A stretch of 64,000 nucleotides of DNA. Source: Endomychus coccineus (Eukaryota; Arthropoda; Insecta; Coleoptera; Endomychidae). Under the pieces are notes generated by a model. That model was not told the origin of the DNA, searched no databases, and saw only the letters and a program-made list of their open reading frames with translations. Shown here piece after piece: positions 23,218 to 34,063 of this stretch. The stretch covers positions 119,764,703-119,828,702 of the forward strand of contig OY294070.1 of the NCBI GenBank assembly GCA_958510875.1. The letters run 5' to 3'. The translations under genes were made by a program, and so were the position numbers. Each line of letters starts with the position of its first letter. Position 1 is the stretch's first letter.

Positions 23218-26040
23218 CTAAAAACAATTAAATTCAAGATTCAAGAAGTCTTCAGAATTATAAATACAGTTTTTTAGTAAAAATGATTTTATCACATTTT
23301 TAAATTTTTTACCAGGTAAATTTCTTAGAGAAGGCGAAAGTTTATTAAAATATTTAAAACAAATGAAATTTGGTGCCTTTTGTGACCTACTCAATCTAAA
23401 AAATTCTAGATGGATATTATCCTTGGTTCGGGTGTTATAGGAATGGACATTACTATTTAGTTCCGCCGCACTCTGATTTTTATGTGCATATAATAAGCAT
23501 TCAAGAATAAAAATAGCAGGTAACGTGAGAATTCCTAAATTACTAAAAACATGTTTGCAGCAGTCACGGTACCTGACACCACCAAGAATACGAATTGCCC
23601 TCCTCTGCAGTCCAAAGATTCTATTAAATTCACTGCAATTCCCCCACACTAAAATGCCATATCGTATGACTGACTCACACAAAGAAAAATATGCAGTTTT
23701 TAATACCTTTGGAGAAACCGAGCACGACAATCTGCGTAATAAAAATATATTTCTACTGATCTGCTTTGCAACAAAGTTTATTTGGACATTCCAGGTAAGT
23801 CTAGAATCGAGGTAGACACCAAGGAACTTTACGCTAGAGATATCAGAGTGTCTCAGACTAAATATCATCTTCTTTGTTTTTTCTCTATTCATACCTAACC
23901 CGCATCCCGAGAACCACTCCGCTGCCATCTCTTGCATGCAGTCAAACGCCACCTCTGCACAAGCCAGGTCAGCACAATCATCAGAAACCGTCGAGTCATC
24001 TGCAAAAAGTATAGTGAGGCAGTCAGCCAAATATTCAGGAAAATCATTTATAAATATTAGGAACAGCAAGGGCCCCATAATAGAGCCCTGCGGCACACCA
24101 ATATTTACTGCTACCTCCTCTGACCAACCACCATTCACATATACAGTTTGCTTGCGGTTTGTCAGATACGATAAAATAAGAGCTCTACCAGTTTCATCGA
24201 AATTGTACTTCTCTAGCTTGCCCAGAAGAAGCGAATGAGACACACAATCGAAGGCTTTGGTTAGGTCCAAGAATAGGGAGAGACAGTACAACCCGGATTC
24301 AAAGCAACGAATTACGTTGTTAATGAGTTCAACGATTGCATCTGTTGTGTTCCGTTTTTTCCTGAAACCATACTGATGTTTAGTAAACAGCCCATTTTTT
24401 TCAAAATAATCAATAATCTGTGTACACATAACTTTTTCAAGTATTTTTGAGAAAATGGGTACTAAAGAAATCGGGCGATAATTCGAAACATCATTAATAT
24501 CACCCTTTTTAAACAAGGGTATTGTTTTAGAAACCTTCAAACAATCGGGAAAAATGCCTTTCCTAAGACACCCATTTATTAAGTGTGTTAGAGGATAAAC
24601 GATACTATGAATGTTCTTTTTTAAGAGAGATACACAGAGGCCATAAAAATCCTTAGATGAACTATTTTTCAAACCCCTGACTATGTCCCTTACTTGATTA
24701 TAGCTCACTTCAGAAAAAGAAAAACTTAGATTTGCTGGTATATTTTTTAAGAAGAGTGTGTGGCTACTCTGATTTTTATTATCAATATCATCAATTACCA
24801 TATGTGGTAGAGAGGAAAAATGTTTGGCAAAGTCATTAGGGCTAATATTACTTTGGGAAACTTTGTCAACGAAATTTTTACTTTTCATTATGTCCCACAT
24901 ACTTTTATTCATATTTGAAGAGTTTAAAATTTTTTTATCATTTGAATTTATTTTAGCTGTATTTATTTCATGTTTGTATTTTAAACGGAGTCTATTTCTA
25001 ATATATTTTAGATTATCTGATTTATAATTGATATATAATTCATTAAAAAGTTCAACTTGGTTTCTTAACTGTTTCAATTCATTCGTGTACCATTGGTTAT
25101 TGGGGTTGTATTTACCCTCCCTAAACTCCTTTTCGGGGAACGCGACATGATATGAATCTATGAAAGTCTGGTGAAAGATGTTGAATGCATCATTGACATC
25201 TCTGTTTTTATCCTTTGTAAAGTCCCAATTTAACTTTTCTATAATTGAATGAAAGATGTTAAAACCTTTCTCAGTTAAAGGTCTGTATTTTTTTGGTTTT
25301 CTTATATTTTCCTTACCTGGAAGTTCCAGACTTACTTGCTGCGCAGAGTGATCAGAAAAGTCACACTCCAATACTGCGACTTGATCATTAGCAGATGTAA
25401 AATTAATGAAAATATTGTCAAGACAATTTGGTCTTCTAGTCGGCTCAAATATTTTTTGCTGAAAACCATATGTGCTAAGCAGGTCACAAAGGGCTCCAAC
25501 ATTCTTATCTACAACTAAAAAATTCACATTAAAATCTCCACAAATAATAGTTTTTGACGATACTGACACACACGTTAAAATATTCTCTAAAGTTTCTAAA
25601 AAACATTTAAAGTCACCATTTGGCGAACGATACAAGGATATCACAGTTACATCAGGAATATTTAATTTAACAGCCGCTATTTCACAATGTAGTTCAATGG
25701 ACATTGAGGAAATATTTAGCAACGGTGTAAAATTTTCGTTCTTGCAAAAAATTGCAACACCTCCATGTTGTAGCTCTGTACGCCCAAAGATTGATGCGGT
25801 AAACCATCCTTCCAATGATAATTTATCACATAAGTCAGCCTTGACAAAATGCTCACAGAGACAGAGTACATCAGGACTTTGTTTATCGCTAAGAAAGCCC
25901 TCAATATTATTGTACTTTGTACCCAATCCTTGAATATTAAGATGTATAATGGAAAAAGTATTTACCTGGCTTTGTACATCACTTTTCTTATTTGTTACTA
26001 TTTCACAGTTATTTCCTTCTGTTTTCTCAGAAAAAACTTG
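23218..26040 (-). CDS. Non-LTR ORF2: endonuclease and reverse transcriptase
   Basis: Open frame of 940 codons after a TAG at 26043-26041. Domains: APE-type endonuclease (HLNIQG near residue 32, GDFN near 168, DHS near the domain end) and RT (KTIPLFKKGD near 507, LFLDLTKAFD near 592, GVPQGSIMGPLLFLIFIND near 650, catalytic FADD near 677), then a C-terminal NxRxK...FNKLSPSLRNLP block. It nicks target DNA and copies element RNA onto the site. Oddity: the first in-frame ATG is codon 113, inside the endonuclease; translation must begin upstream without AUG or by a frame change from ORF1, which it overlaps by 43 nt. Otherwise it looks functional. Confidence 0.92.
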   Translation of the reverse strand, partial: QVFSEKTEGNNCEIVTNKKSDVQSQVNTFSIIHLNIQGLGTKYNNIEGFLSDKQSPDVLCLCEHFVKADLCDKLSLEGWFTASIFGRTELQHGGVAIFCKNENFTPLLNISSMSIELHCEIAAVKLNIPDVTVISLYRSPNGDFKCFLETLENILTCVSVSSKTIICGDFNVNFLVVDKNVGALCDLLSTYGFQQKIFEPTRRPNCLDNIFINFTSANDQVAVLECDFSDHSAQQVSLELPGKENIRKPKKYRPLTEKGFNIFHSIIEKLNWDFTKDKNRDVNDAFNIFHQTFIDSYHVAFPEKEFREGKYNPNNQWYTNELKQLRNQVELFNELYINYKSDNLKYIRNRLRLKYKHEINTAKINSNDKKILNSSNMNKSMWDIMKSKNFVDKVSQSNISPNDFAKHFSSLPHMVIDDIDNKNQSSHTLFLKNIPANLSFSFSEVSYNQVRDIVRGLKNSSSKDFYGLCVSLLKKNIHSIVYPLTHLINGCLRKGIFPDCLKVSKTIPLFKKGDINDVSNYRPISLVPIFSKILEKVMCTQIIDYFEKNGLFTKHQYGFRKKRNTTDAIVELINNVIRCFESGLYCLSLFLDLTKAFDCVSHSLLLGKLEKYNFDETGRALILSYLTNRKQTVYVNGGWSEEVAVNIGVPQGSIMGPLLFLIFINDFPEYLADCLTILFADDSTVSDDCADLACAEVAFDCMQEMAAEWFSGCGLGMNREKTKKMIFSLRHSDISSVKFLGVYLDSRLTWNVQINFVAKQISRNIFLLRRLSCSVSPKVLKTAYFSLCESVIRYGILVWGNCSEFNRIFGLQRRAIRILGGVRYRDCCKHVFSNLGILTLPAIFILECLLYAHKNQSAAELNSNVHSYNTRTKDNIHLEFFRLSRSQKAPNFICFKYFNKLSPSLRNLPGKKFKNVIKSFLLKNCIYNSEDFLNLEFNCF

Positions 26041-27197
26041 CTAATGAGTGCTCCTTCTGGCCACATATTGATATTTTTTGCCAATTCAAAACTACTTTCA
26101 TTTATTGTTACCTTGAAAGAAGAATAAAAATTCGGAAATCTAGTTTGAAGCGATTCACATTGAGCTTCTGGAATGTTAATTTTAACCATTTCTCTGAAAT
26201 CTTCTAGTTTCGTGTCAGGGCTGATTCTCGAAACAAATAAAAACATTTTTTTTTTGCTAGCTTTCACTGTATTTTCCTTTGAGGAGCCGGTGATAAACCA
26301 ATTTTTATTTTTAACGCTGTTTGAAGATTTGAGATTGAAATTATTAGTTTTGACATTATCTTGAACTATTATCGGTCTTACATTTGAAGTACTAGGACGA
26401 TCTCGACCTGTTTGAGCTACAGTACTGTAACATGCTGCAGTATGTCCATTGTTATTATGAATATTGACACCTTCTTTTCTCGGCTTGTCCATTTTGGATT
26501 TGTTCTCCTGGTCTTGTCCTTTTTTACGCGACATATTATTATTGGCACTTTTTACAGTTTTTACTAATTTCCATCCATCGTTTTCATTTTGAATTTTATT
26601 TTCCGCATTAATTGAAACGTTATCTAGATTGATAATATTATTTGATATATTGAAATATTCGGCTTGCATTATACCATCTGATTTATCGGGATTCACTTTC
26701 TTATTTACATCTTTTTTTGTTTGTTGGGAATTTCTCAACACTGTTTCTTCTTGCGAGGCAGATGTGTCGACAGCAATTTCGTGTTTTTCTTCTTTATTTA
26801 CCACTGTTTTTAATAACGTAACTTCATTTGTTAATTCGACAATTTTATCGTTCTGATTTATAATTAACAACTTTAGTTCATGCATTTCATTTGAGATTTT
26901 TGTTTGATTTGTACTCACGGTTTCATGGACCAATTTGATAATTTCCTTTAATTCCTTACAATTGCAATATGAATTCACAAATTTCATGCAGGGGTCACAC
27001 TTCCAAGATTTGATCAACTTAGCCTCATTCATTTTTTGAAAATCTTGAACACTCATATTGATGCATTTAATATGAACACTTTGAGAACAAGTTTCGCATT
27101 TTAAAGAATCGTCATATCGACTTAATTTATTTTCACATACGGAGCACATAATACCGCGTATTTCACTTGTCGCCATCTTGAATCGAATCGAATACAT
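25998..27197 (-). CDS. Non-LTR ORF1: PHD-finger RNA-binding protein
   Basis: 399 codons from an ATG. Residues about 17-70 form a PHD-type zinc finger (CSVC, CETC, HIKC, then CDPC). The middle is Asn/Lys-rich and disordered, with a possible coiled coil (residues about 85-130). The C-terminal about 90 residues (FLFVSRISPDTKLEDFREMV through MWPEGALISKFF) match the C-terminal domain usual in insect CR1/jockey ORF1 proteins, thought to bind element RNA. The stop lies within the start of the ORF2 frame. No lesions seen. Confidence 0.88.
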   Translation of the reverse strand: MYSIRFKMATSEIRGIMCSVCENKLSRYDDSLKCETCSQSVHIKCINMSVQDFQKMNEAKLIKSWKCDPCMKFVNSYCNCKELKEIIKLVHETVSTNQTKISNEMHELKLLIINQNDKIVELTNEVTLLKTVVNKEEKHEIAVDTSASQEETVLRNSQQTKKDVNKKVNPDKSDGIMQAEYFNISNNIINLDNVSINAENKIQNENDGWKLVKTVKSANNNMSRKKGQDQENKSKMDKPRKEGVNIHNNNGHTAACYSTVAQTGRDRPSTSNVRPIIVQDNVKTNNFNLKSSNSVKNKNWFITGSSKENTVKASKKKMFLFVSRISPDTKLEDFREMVKINIPEAQCESLQTRFPNFYSSFKVTINESSFELAKNINMWPEGALISKFFLRKQKEITVK

Positions 27198-27439
27198 ATA
27201 ATATGTATAACAAGAATCGATTCCTTATTTATCCTCCATATCATCAATGCTTCATTTGTACGACAAGCCCCGGCAATTCCAAAAATTATACAGACCTAAA
27301 ATCATTGAAAATTAAAGAAATTTCAATAATTAATGATAAATACCTACCTTCATCAAATATATTATCTGTTGCATTCGACAAAAATGTAATAACTTTTTCT
27401 AGTGATACTGTTTTTGATTTAAGTCTGACTTTTTGACTT

Positions 27440-27622
27440 AGCCTTCAGCGTAGAATAATACGACCACATAGTTGGAGGCGAATATTTTTCAGCCATTCCG
27501 GCAAAATATCCCATGACGGCATTTTCACTATATTTTGTGATTTGATTTTTGGTACACCATTCCAGAAATAATTGATGTTGTCTTCCATACTTCTCCCCGC
27601 ATTGTTTCGATAACATATTCAA
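27440..27622 (-). pseudogene. Crypton-like tyrosine recombinase, N-terminal domain (copy B, 5' part)
   Basis: Reads CGEKYGRQHQLFLEWCTKNQ, then VMGYFAGMAEKYSPPTMWSY and YSTLKA: the helical core-binding domain of the Crypton-like YR family. It breaks off exactly where the CR1-like element starts. The other half on the same strand is at 22705-23098. About 100 residues that should lie between the two halves are missing, so the gene was internally deleted as well as split. Confidence 0.72.
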
Positions 27623-27639
27623 ACTAGGGATGATACTCT

Positions 27640-28232
27640 TTTTTCAAATCTATCCGCGAGTTCAATCAATATTATCCTATTCAACATAACTAATTTTCTT
27701 GTTTTATCAATCTTAGAAGGAAACAAGTTTTAAGATACTAATAACATTTAGAGCAATGTGGGCGTTCCATTTATCTCAATTTATCTGTATTTTATGTTTA
27801 TAACCACAACCCGGGACTGGCGAGAAGTTATATGCATAAATAACTCTACTACCAAGATTTATTTATGGTTATATGTTAATATTTTTTGACATTTCCTTGA
27901 ACCAACGGTGATGTGATTTGCTTTAACGTAGTCAACTCTATTTACAAATTTTTGATTTAATTAATATTACAAAAATTTGAATCTTTTGATTGCATTGTGG
28001 ATTAAAAGATAATGAAACCTAAAACGATACACTTTTTCTTATTTATAACTAAATGATTAAATTGAAACTATTAATTATTTATTACCCTTCAAAATATAAA
28101 TAGGTCTAGACGGAGTCAGGTAGAGTAGTTTGCCTGCCTAGATAGACCAAGTAACACTTCCTCTAATCGAATCAGTATGTCAAAACTAGATTTTCGCTAT
28201 GGTAGTCGATAATAGTACATTACGTATCAAGT
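27640..28232. other. No gene recognised
   Basis: AT-rich spacer between two oppositely oriented YR copies; probably their 5' non-coding DNA. Confidence 0.4.
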
Positions 28233-28291
28233 TCAGAAAAGTCGAATTTTACTTCACGAGTATGTTAAGTCAAGTTAAATCACTTTTCTGA
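28233..28291. repeat. Inverted repeat upstream of YR copy C
   Basis: TCAGAAAAGTCGAATTTTAC and GTTAAATCACTTTTCTGA form mirrored arms of about 22-25 nt with a short spacer, about 150 bp before the YR reading frame. Same position and type as 22336-22431, though the sequence differs. Confidence 0.65.
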
Positions 28292-28442
28292 TGAGGTACG
28301 TATACTATTTATTGGCACTTTGTAAATAATTACTTATTTCGCATTTCATGTTATCTTACAATAATAGTTACTGAGGAAATCTAAAAAAAAGTAGTGTGAC
28401 TTTTCGGTACCCTAGCAGTAGTCCAAATAAGATGTTTTTTGA

Positions 28443-28695
28443 TTGACAAAGGTTGACAGCATCCAAATTAACTCATCTTTGAACAGCGAAATTGAAATGA
28501 TTATCGAAATGGCTGATGAAAACGACTTGGAAGATATCTTAAATGCAACTCGGGAAGCTTCTTGTAGTTTACTTCAGGTGAAACCTAAATACGAGAGCGT
28601 ATATAATATGTTCTGCGAGTGGAGAAACAGCAAGAGATTTGAAGGAATTGATGAAAATTTAATGAAGTCTTATTTTTATGAAAAGGTTGGTTATT
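28443..28695 (+). pseudogene. Crypton-like tyrosine recombinase, N-terminal part (copy C)
   Basis: Reads NDLEDILNATREASCSLLQV, KPKYESVYNMFCEWRNSKRF and LMKSYFYEK: the start of the YR core-binding domain, ending where a mariner-type end (TACAGGGTGACATAG) begins at 28699. The rest of the gene resumes at about 30405 on the same strand. Confidence 0.7.
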
Positions 28696-28698
28696 TTA

Positions 28699-30400
28699 TA
28701 CAGGGTGACATAGAAAAAAGTAACGTGCATAGTGTCAGGCGATAGATGACACTAAAATAAGAAAAAAAGTTCCTATGAACGTAGGTCCTCAACGCCTTCG
28801 TTCATAAGATACAGGGTGTTGAATTTTAATTTTTTGTTTGGTTTTTTTTGAATACTTTTGAATAAACATGTGATAATCGGACGAAATTTAGTATACAGGG
28901 TTTTTTTTATCACGCTGAATTCAAATATGATCTTAGTTTTTTGATTACTGATAGGAGGCGCCACATACAGGGTTCCATCTCCTTTGAATCGGTCCTAACT
29001 TTTTTGCCTCACACTGTATGTCAATATCAACTAAAAAAAAAATTATTTTCCCATTTTTTATGCTTAAGAAAGGTAAATCTTGTCTAAGTCGCTAGAAGCA
29101 ATGGTTCCCGGTGAAAATGCATCTAAAGCCGACAATGCACGAAAATTATTCAAAAGTAGCTTATTTACCATGTTAATATTTCAATAATTAAATTTTAATA
29201 TGAAAAATAATGATCAACCAAAACAAAACATTAAAATTTTAAAAGATGTCCAAATTGTTGCCCTTGTACTTCAATACATTTTACCATTCGTAAAACAGTT
29301 TCTCCGTTTCGCAGAGTGCGACGAAAAAACAAATGAAATCTATGACACTTGCCAAACTAATGTAATAATTGTTAGAGGTATTTTGTGTTGTTGCTTAAGT
29401 TTTTCATTGATTTTCAATTGAAGAATACAGGGACATGATTATGTGTTACGGCGAAGCTAGATCAAATTCTTTCGAAGCTCAACGTAGCTATTGAGAAAGA
29501 TATCCATTACTTACGGCAGATTCCTAATGCTAAAACATTTATTGGCGTGCATAGGCGTTTGGGAGAAGATGACTGTTTTAAAAAACCAAAAGTTAATAGT
29601 GGGGTTTCCAGAAGTCGTCGCACTCTGCGAAACGAAGAAACTGTTTCACGAATGGTGGAAAATAATCCGAGAACAAGCACCAGGAAAACAAGTTCAGCGG
29701 TACGAAACGTTAACCGTGGATCAGTAAGACAAATTTTCAATGAACAACTTCTCCGCCCATAACATTTCCAAAAAATTCATTCACTATTGGAACATGACTT
29801 TTTTCCTCGTGTACAATTTTGCGAATGGTTGCAAAATCAAAGACAAAATAGCGTTTCATCAATACTGTTTACTGACGAAGCTGGTTTTAACCGTGATGGT
29901 ATTCTGAACCTACATAACATGCACCATTGGAGTGATGAAAATCCTCATCAAACCGTAATTCGAAGTCACCAATATGGGTTTTCTATTGATGTGTGGGCAG
30001 GTATAGTGGACGATTACTTAATTGTCCCATTTCGATGTATCGAAATTTCTTGGAGAACGATTTAAACACATTATTAGAGGATGTCCCATTGGCCATTATT
30101 GGAAGATGCATGATGGGGCGCCAGCTCACTTTTCTCAAGTGGCAAGGGAATATTTGGATAGGAGATTTGGAAATAGATGGATTTGGTCGAGGAGGGCCTG
30201 TACCCTGGCCAGCTCGTAGTCCCGACCTTAATCCCCTAGATTTTTCATTCTGAAAAATTATCTTTATGCTGTGGGAATACATAATGAAGAACAATTATGG
30301 CTAAGAATTATGGAATCAACAATATAAGACGGTAATCGCTTCCTTGATAAGTCAAAACGATAAGTATAAACCTAAAAAATTGAAAGTTTCAATACAAATT
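28699..30400 (+). mobile_element. Tc1/mariner-type element inserted in YR copy C
   Basis: Left end TACAGGGTGACATAG preceded by TA. Further ACAGGGTGTTGAA and ACAGGGTT words follow, suggesting composite ends. The right TIR was not found; transposase similarity ends near 30290 and YR similarity restarts near 30405, so the right end is deleted or decayed. Confidence 0.65.
29430..30290 (+). pseudogene. Tc1/mariner transposase, frameshifted
   Basis: Across several frames: CYGEARSNSFEAQR (N-terminal helix-turn-helix), FIGVHRRLGEDDCF, EENNPRTSTRK-like linker, HDFFPRVQFCEW, SILFTDEAGFNRDGI (first catalytic Asp), SIDVWAGIVDDYL, WKMHDGAPAHFS (second Asp) and PVPWPARSPDLNPLDFSF (third Asp, about 36 residues later). 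All catalytic boxes survive, but at least three frameshifts and a stop inactivate it. Close in kind to the 16267 remnant. Confidence 0.82.
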
Positions 30401-30404
30401 GTTT

Positions 30405-30875
30405 GAACGAGGCTCCTAACGATACATTTCTGTTAATGGAAGTGGTATTAATTTTTGTGCTCAATGGTGCATGTTGGCGTGCAGAATATTCGGTTCAACA
30501 ACTAAAGATATAGATTCTGGAATAATGTTGATTGTAACGTTACACGGTACCAAAACTAAGAAAAATGTGTATTTACTGTAGCCTCGGACTGCAATGGGTA
30601 TGAAATCGACCACAAGTACTTACTATCAAGACCCAAAACCGTAAGTCAGTCAATACAGCCAGTTGGTATTCATACTTTTGCAAAAATTACACAAAATAGC
30701 CGAATACTCAAAGCTTCCTGATACTTCAAGTTACACCGGCCATTGCCTGAGGACTTCTTCAACTTTCCTTGCTAACAGTGGCACTGATATTCAGGTACTT
30801 AAACGGCACGGGGGAAGGCGATTCACAATCGTAGCAGAAGGACAATCCCAATAATACCCTTTAGAAATTATGGTG
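30405..30875 (+). pseudogene. Crypton-like tyrosine recombinase, catalytic domain (copy C)
   Basis: Reads NDTFLLMEVVLIFVLNGACW and RAEY (the GACRR box, where the first catalytic Arg is replaced by Trp), LIVTLHGTKTKKNVYLL, then SYTGHCLRTSSTFLANSGTD and VLKRHGG (HxLR and HGG boxes). So the catalytic fold is recognisable but one Arg is altered and frames shift. It pairs with 28443-28695 across the mariner. Confidence 0.75.
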
Positions 30876-31034
30876 AATAAAAAACATGTTCAGCAATAAC
30901 TAGTTAATGCAGCGAGGTCGGAGGTTGTAACCTTTTCTAACTTGAACAACAGTTATTTTGATATTTATTGTTATAATACTTAAAATAAACTTTTTCCTTT
31001 TTGTTAAATTGTGTTTTAAAAGACGCTGATGTTT

Positions 31035-32825
31035 TTATGCAGTAGTGGTGCTATGCTGTAATGGTTCATCATCATCATCAGAAGAGGGTGGGAGGCTAAG
31101 CTCCCTGATGCACTTAGGCCACTTAGTTGGCCAGAAACCCAGAATATTGCCAGTGCTGGCTTCCATAAGTTCTTCTGGGAGCAGTTTTAATTCTCTGAAG
31201 TGTCGGTGCCTGAAGGATGCTAATGCTGGGCATTCCAACAGGATGTGAGAGGCAGTTTCTTCCACCTCTCTGCGTTTCCTACATATTTGATCATCTGCGA
31301 TGCCCATAGTGTGGAGATGTTTGTTAAGACGACAGTGACCAGTTAGGATTCCAGTCATTTCTCGGATGTCCCTGCTGTTCAGAGAAAGGAGTTTCTTTGA
31401 GAGTCTAGGCACAGGTCCTTTGATGAAGAGCTTTGCCTGCCTCATGCGTGGTGATTCTCGCCACAGTTTAGACCATTCTTTATTCAGTTGGTCCAACAAG
31501 GCAAGGCCACCTATGCAGTTTGATAAAGCGACCATTGGCTCCGGCCCGATAGGCCAGAGATTCGGCCATTTCGTTCCCTACAACTCCGCTGTGTCCGGGG
31601 ACCCAGATGAGTTGAACTTTATTTCTCCTAGCTAGCTTAGCCAGTATATCCCTGCATTCTTTGACGAGCCTTGATGTGACTCTGGGTGATTTGAGAGCTC
31701 CCAGAGCCGACCGGCTGTCTGTGCAAATATATATGAGTCTATTTACATAGTTTCTTCGCAGGTTTTCCATGGCACAAGTCAGTATTGCGTAACCTCCCCC
31801 TGAAAAACCGTGCAGTAAGCGCCTAGAGTCACTGAGATAGTGATCCTTTGTTTTTTCAGGTACACTTCCGCCCCAGAAGTGTGACCTACCTTGGACCCAT
31901 CTGTGAACCATACGAGCCCGTCTGGTGGCAGTAGGGTAAGGGTATCGTTGTTCCAATCTCCTCTATCCGGGATGAGGATTTTGGGAGAAGTGAGACATAT
32001 AGCAGGAATCATGCTATCTTGCTTCATTTCTACTATGGAGCATTTAGAGATTGCCTCAATTAGAATTGATGAGTGTCCACGAGAATGGTACGTTTTGGTC
32101 TAGTGGCCTAGGCCCTTCAACCTATACGCCGTTCTCATGGCCTCAGTTTTAATGTATAAGTGTAGAGGTGGTAATCCAGCGAGAGCTTCAAGGGCTCTCG
32201 TCGGAGCCGACCTTATGCCACTCAGTATGCCTACGCATGCAAGTCGCTGCAGACGGTGAAGGGGGTGCTGGGAGATACCAGTCCTTGTCCCTGACCACCA
32301 CACTATCGCCGCGTAGGTAACCATAGGCCTAATCACAGCAGTATAGATCCAATAAAGGATCTTTGGCTGTTACCCCCATGTGCTGCTGAAAGCTCTTCTG
32401 CACGCCCAAAATGACGCAGAGGCCTTCCTCACTCGATATTCGAGGTGTTCGCGCCAGGTCAATTTAGAGTCTAGGATTACTCCCAGAAACTTCACCGACC
32501 CTTTGAAATGCAGGACCCTGCCAGAGAAACTAATCTTTGGTAGTTTGCCCAGCTTGCGTTTCCTTGTGAACAGAACAACTTCGGTTTTGTCAGTATTTAC
32601 GCTTAGCCCCTCCGTACGGCACCAGCCGTCCACTATGCTGAGCAGCGTATTTTGCAGCTCACACAGCGTCCCCAAGTGCCGCCCGAAGGTGACGCCAGCC
32701 AAGTCATCGGCATAGGCTTGGCCATAAAACCCAGCCTCTTCCAGTTCCTCCAATAATCCATCGACTACAAGGCACCACAGAAGCGGAGATAGGACACCTC
32801 CCTGTGGACAGCCTTTTGTAGCGGT
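31035..32825 (-). pseudogene. I-type non-LTR ORF2 remnant (RT and RNase H)
   Basis: From the 5' side on the minus strand: TKGCPQGGVLSPLLW (RT motif B), FYGQAYADDLAGVTF (catalytic YADD), LSVNTDKTEVVLFTRKRK, FLGVILDSKLTWREHL, then after a stop the thumb region (GIRSAPTRALEALAGLPPLH). Next comes an RNase H domain (VWFTDGSKVG, ICTDSRSALGALKSP, IWVPGHSGVVGNEMAESLA) and a terminal CRKRREVEETASHILLECP zinc-binding motif. RT after an RNase H tail is typical of the I group. Truncated upstream of motif B, with several frameshifts. A related copy lies at 61760-62890. Confidence 0.85.
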
Positions 32826-33655
32826 GGTTTATACAACGCATCCGTTATCCGCTGTAATGGTTGCTATGCAGTAAAATGTCTCATTACTGTACGATTTTAA
32901 TGTCGTTAATGCAGTACATCACTATACAAAATGCAGAAAAAACTATTCATTTTCCTATTACTAAGTATTGAAATTAGATACGGTAATTCAACTTCAATAT
33001 CATGGAACATTGAATGAAGTACCACTTCTAGATCGCTGAATGAAATTCAATAAACGATAAAAATCTGCATCATTGTTATTACAATTCAATAAAAACTTCT
33101 TGCTATTTTATCAGATTTCGGCGTGACATATTTACGTATATTTGCCGAAAGTTATTTGTATTTCAAGTAATTTGACTTGAACGTATCGAATTCTCTTCCA
33201 CGTTCTCTACCTTACAGTTATCAGGAAATAGGTTGGTTTTATAATGTAATATAAGCTGATTTTTTGAGTAAAATATACACAACACAAGAAACCTGTCACG
33301 GAGAAGTGAAAGAAAAATTCGTTACTGTCATGTCGTCTCCAAATAACTTCAATGCGAACGCAAGAATCCACCGCTAAGTTGCTTCGAAAGACAAACTTTA
33401 TTTGTTCGTGGAACATATTATATGTTCTGTCTAGTTCGTAAACATGTGCCGTTATGATACAACGGCGCTATTCATATGTTCAATTTATAATGATTGCCAT
33501 TTCTTTGACAAATGTACCTATTGTGAGTGAGCTGCTTCCATCAAACTTTATTAAATCATTTATAAAATGAAGCCATATTTACTACGAAGTAATTTTAAAA
33601 TGCAAAAGTAATAAAAATTTAGAAGCGTGTCAAATTACCCATTTTTGAAAATTTC
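32826..33655. other. No gene recognised
   Basis: AT-rich; starts abruptly after the truncated RT. No convincing ORF. Confidence 0.45.
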
Positions 33656-33870
33656 ACACCCCTACGATGATACTCGAGTAAATCTGACTTCGGAATCGTA
33701 TTCAGCGACCCAAAAAACTTACTTGGTGCATTCGGAATGCCTAAGACATGTAATTTGCAATTTCGTCGATTTAACCACTCTACGATGGATTGCAAGTAAA
33801 TCTGCCTACGTGTTCGGCGACCCAAAAAAAAACCTAGGTGCACTCGAAATGCCAAAATACCTTTTTTTGT
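33656..33870 (+). repeat. Two-unit tandem repeat, period about 121 bp
   Basis: CCTACGATGATACTCGAGTA ... GCGACCCAAAAAAC ... GGTGCATTCGGAATGCC recurs as CTACGATGGATTGCAAGTA ... GCGACCCAAAAAAAAAC ... GGTGCACTCGAAATGCC. The GCGACCC(C)AAAA word also marks the units of the foldback at 57567-58820. Confidence 0.65.
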
Positions 33871-34063
33871 AGCAAATACAATTCAAGACTTGGAGATGTC
33901 GGGCCATTTTCACCCCCAATGGGTGAGGTTGGGGTTCTCAAGAGGTTTTAAGGTGTATGAATGTTCCTGAGAACCTCCTGAAGCTAATGCAAAAAAATTT
34001 TTTTCATTCAAACTTACATGTTTTTTTTTATTTTCCGGTTCATAGCCTGGACTAATAGTTTAC

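Larger units (their letters stand above)
23105..27433 (-). mobile_element. CR1/jockey-superfamily non-LTR retrotransposon, apparently full length
   Basis: About 4.3 kb containing ORF1 and ORF2 without internal stops, with a 5' UTR of about 235 bp (27198-27433). The 3' end carries CACTACTACTACTATC before the last bases, a short simple-repeat tail as in CR1-type elements rather than a long poly(A). GACTTA flanks both ends (23099-23104 and 27434-27439) and fits a 6-bp target duplication. It sits inside YR copy B. The intact frames suggest a young insertion. Confidence 0.82.
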
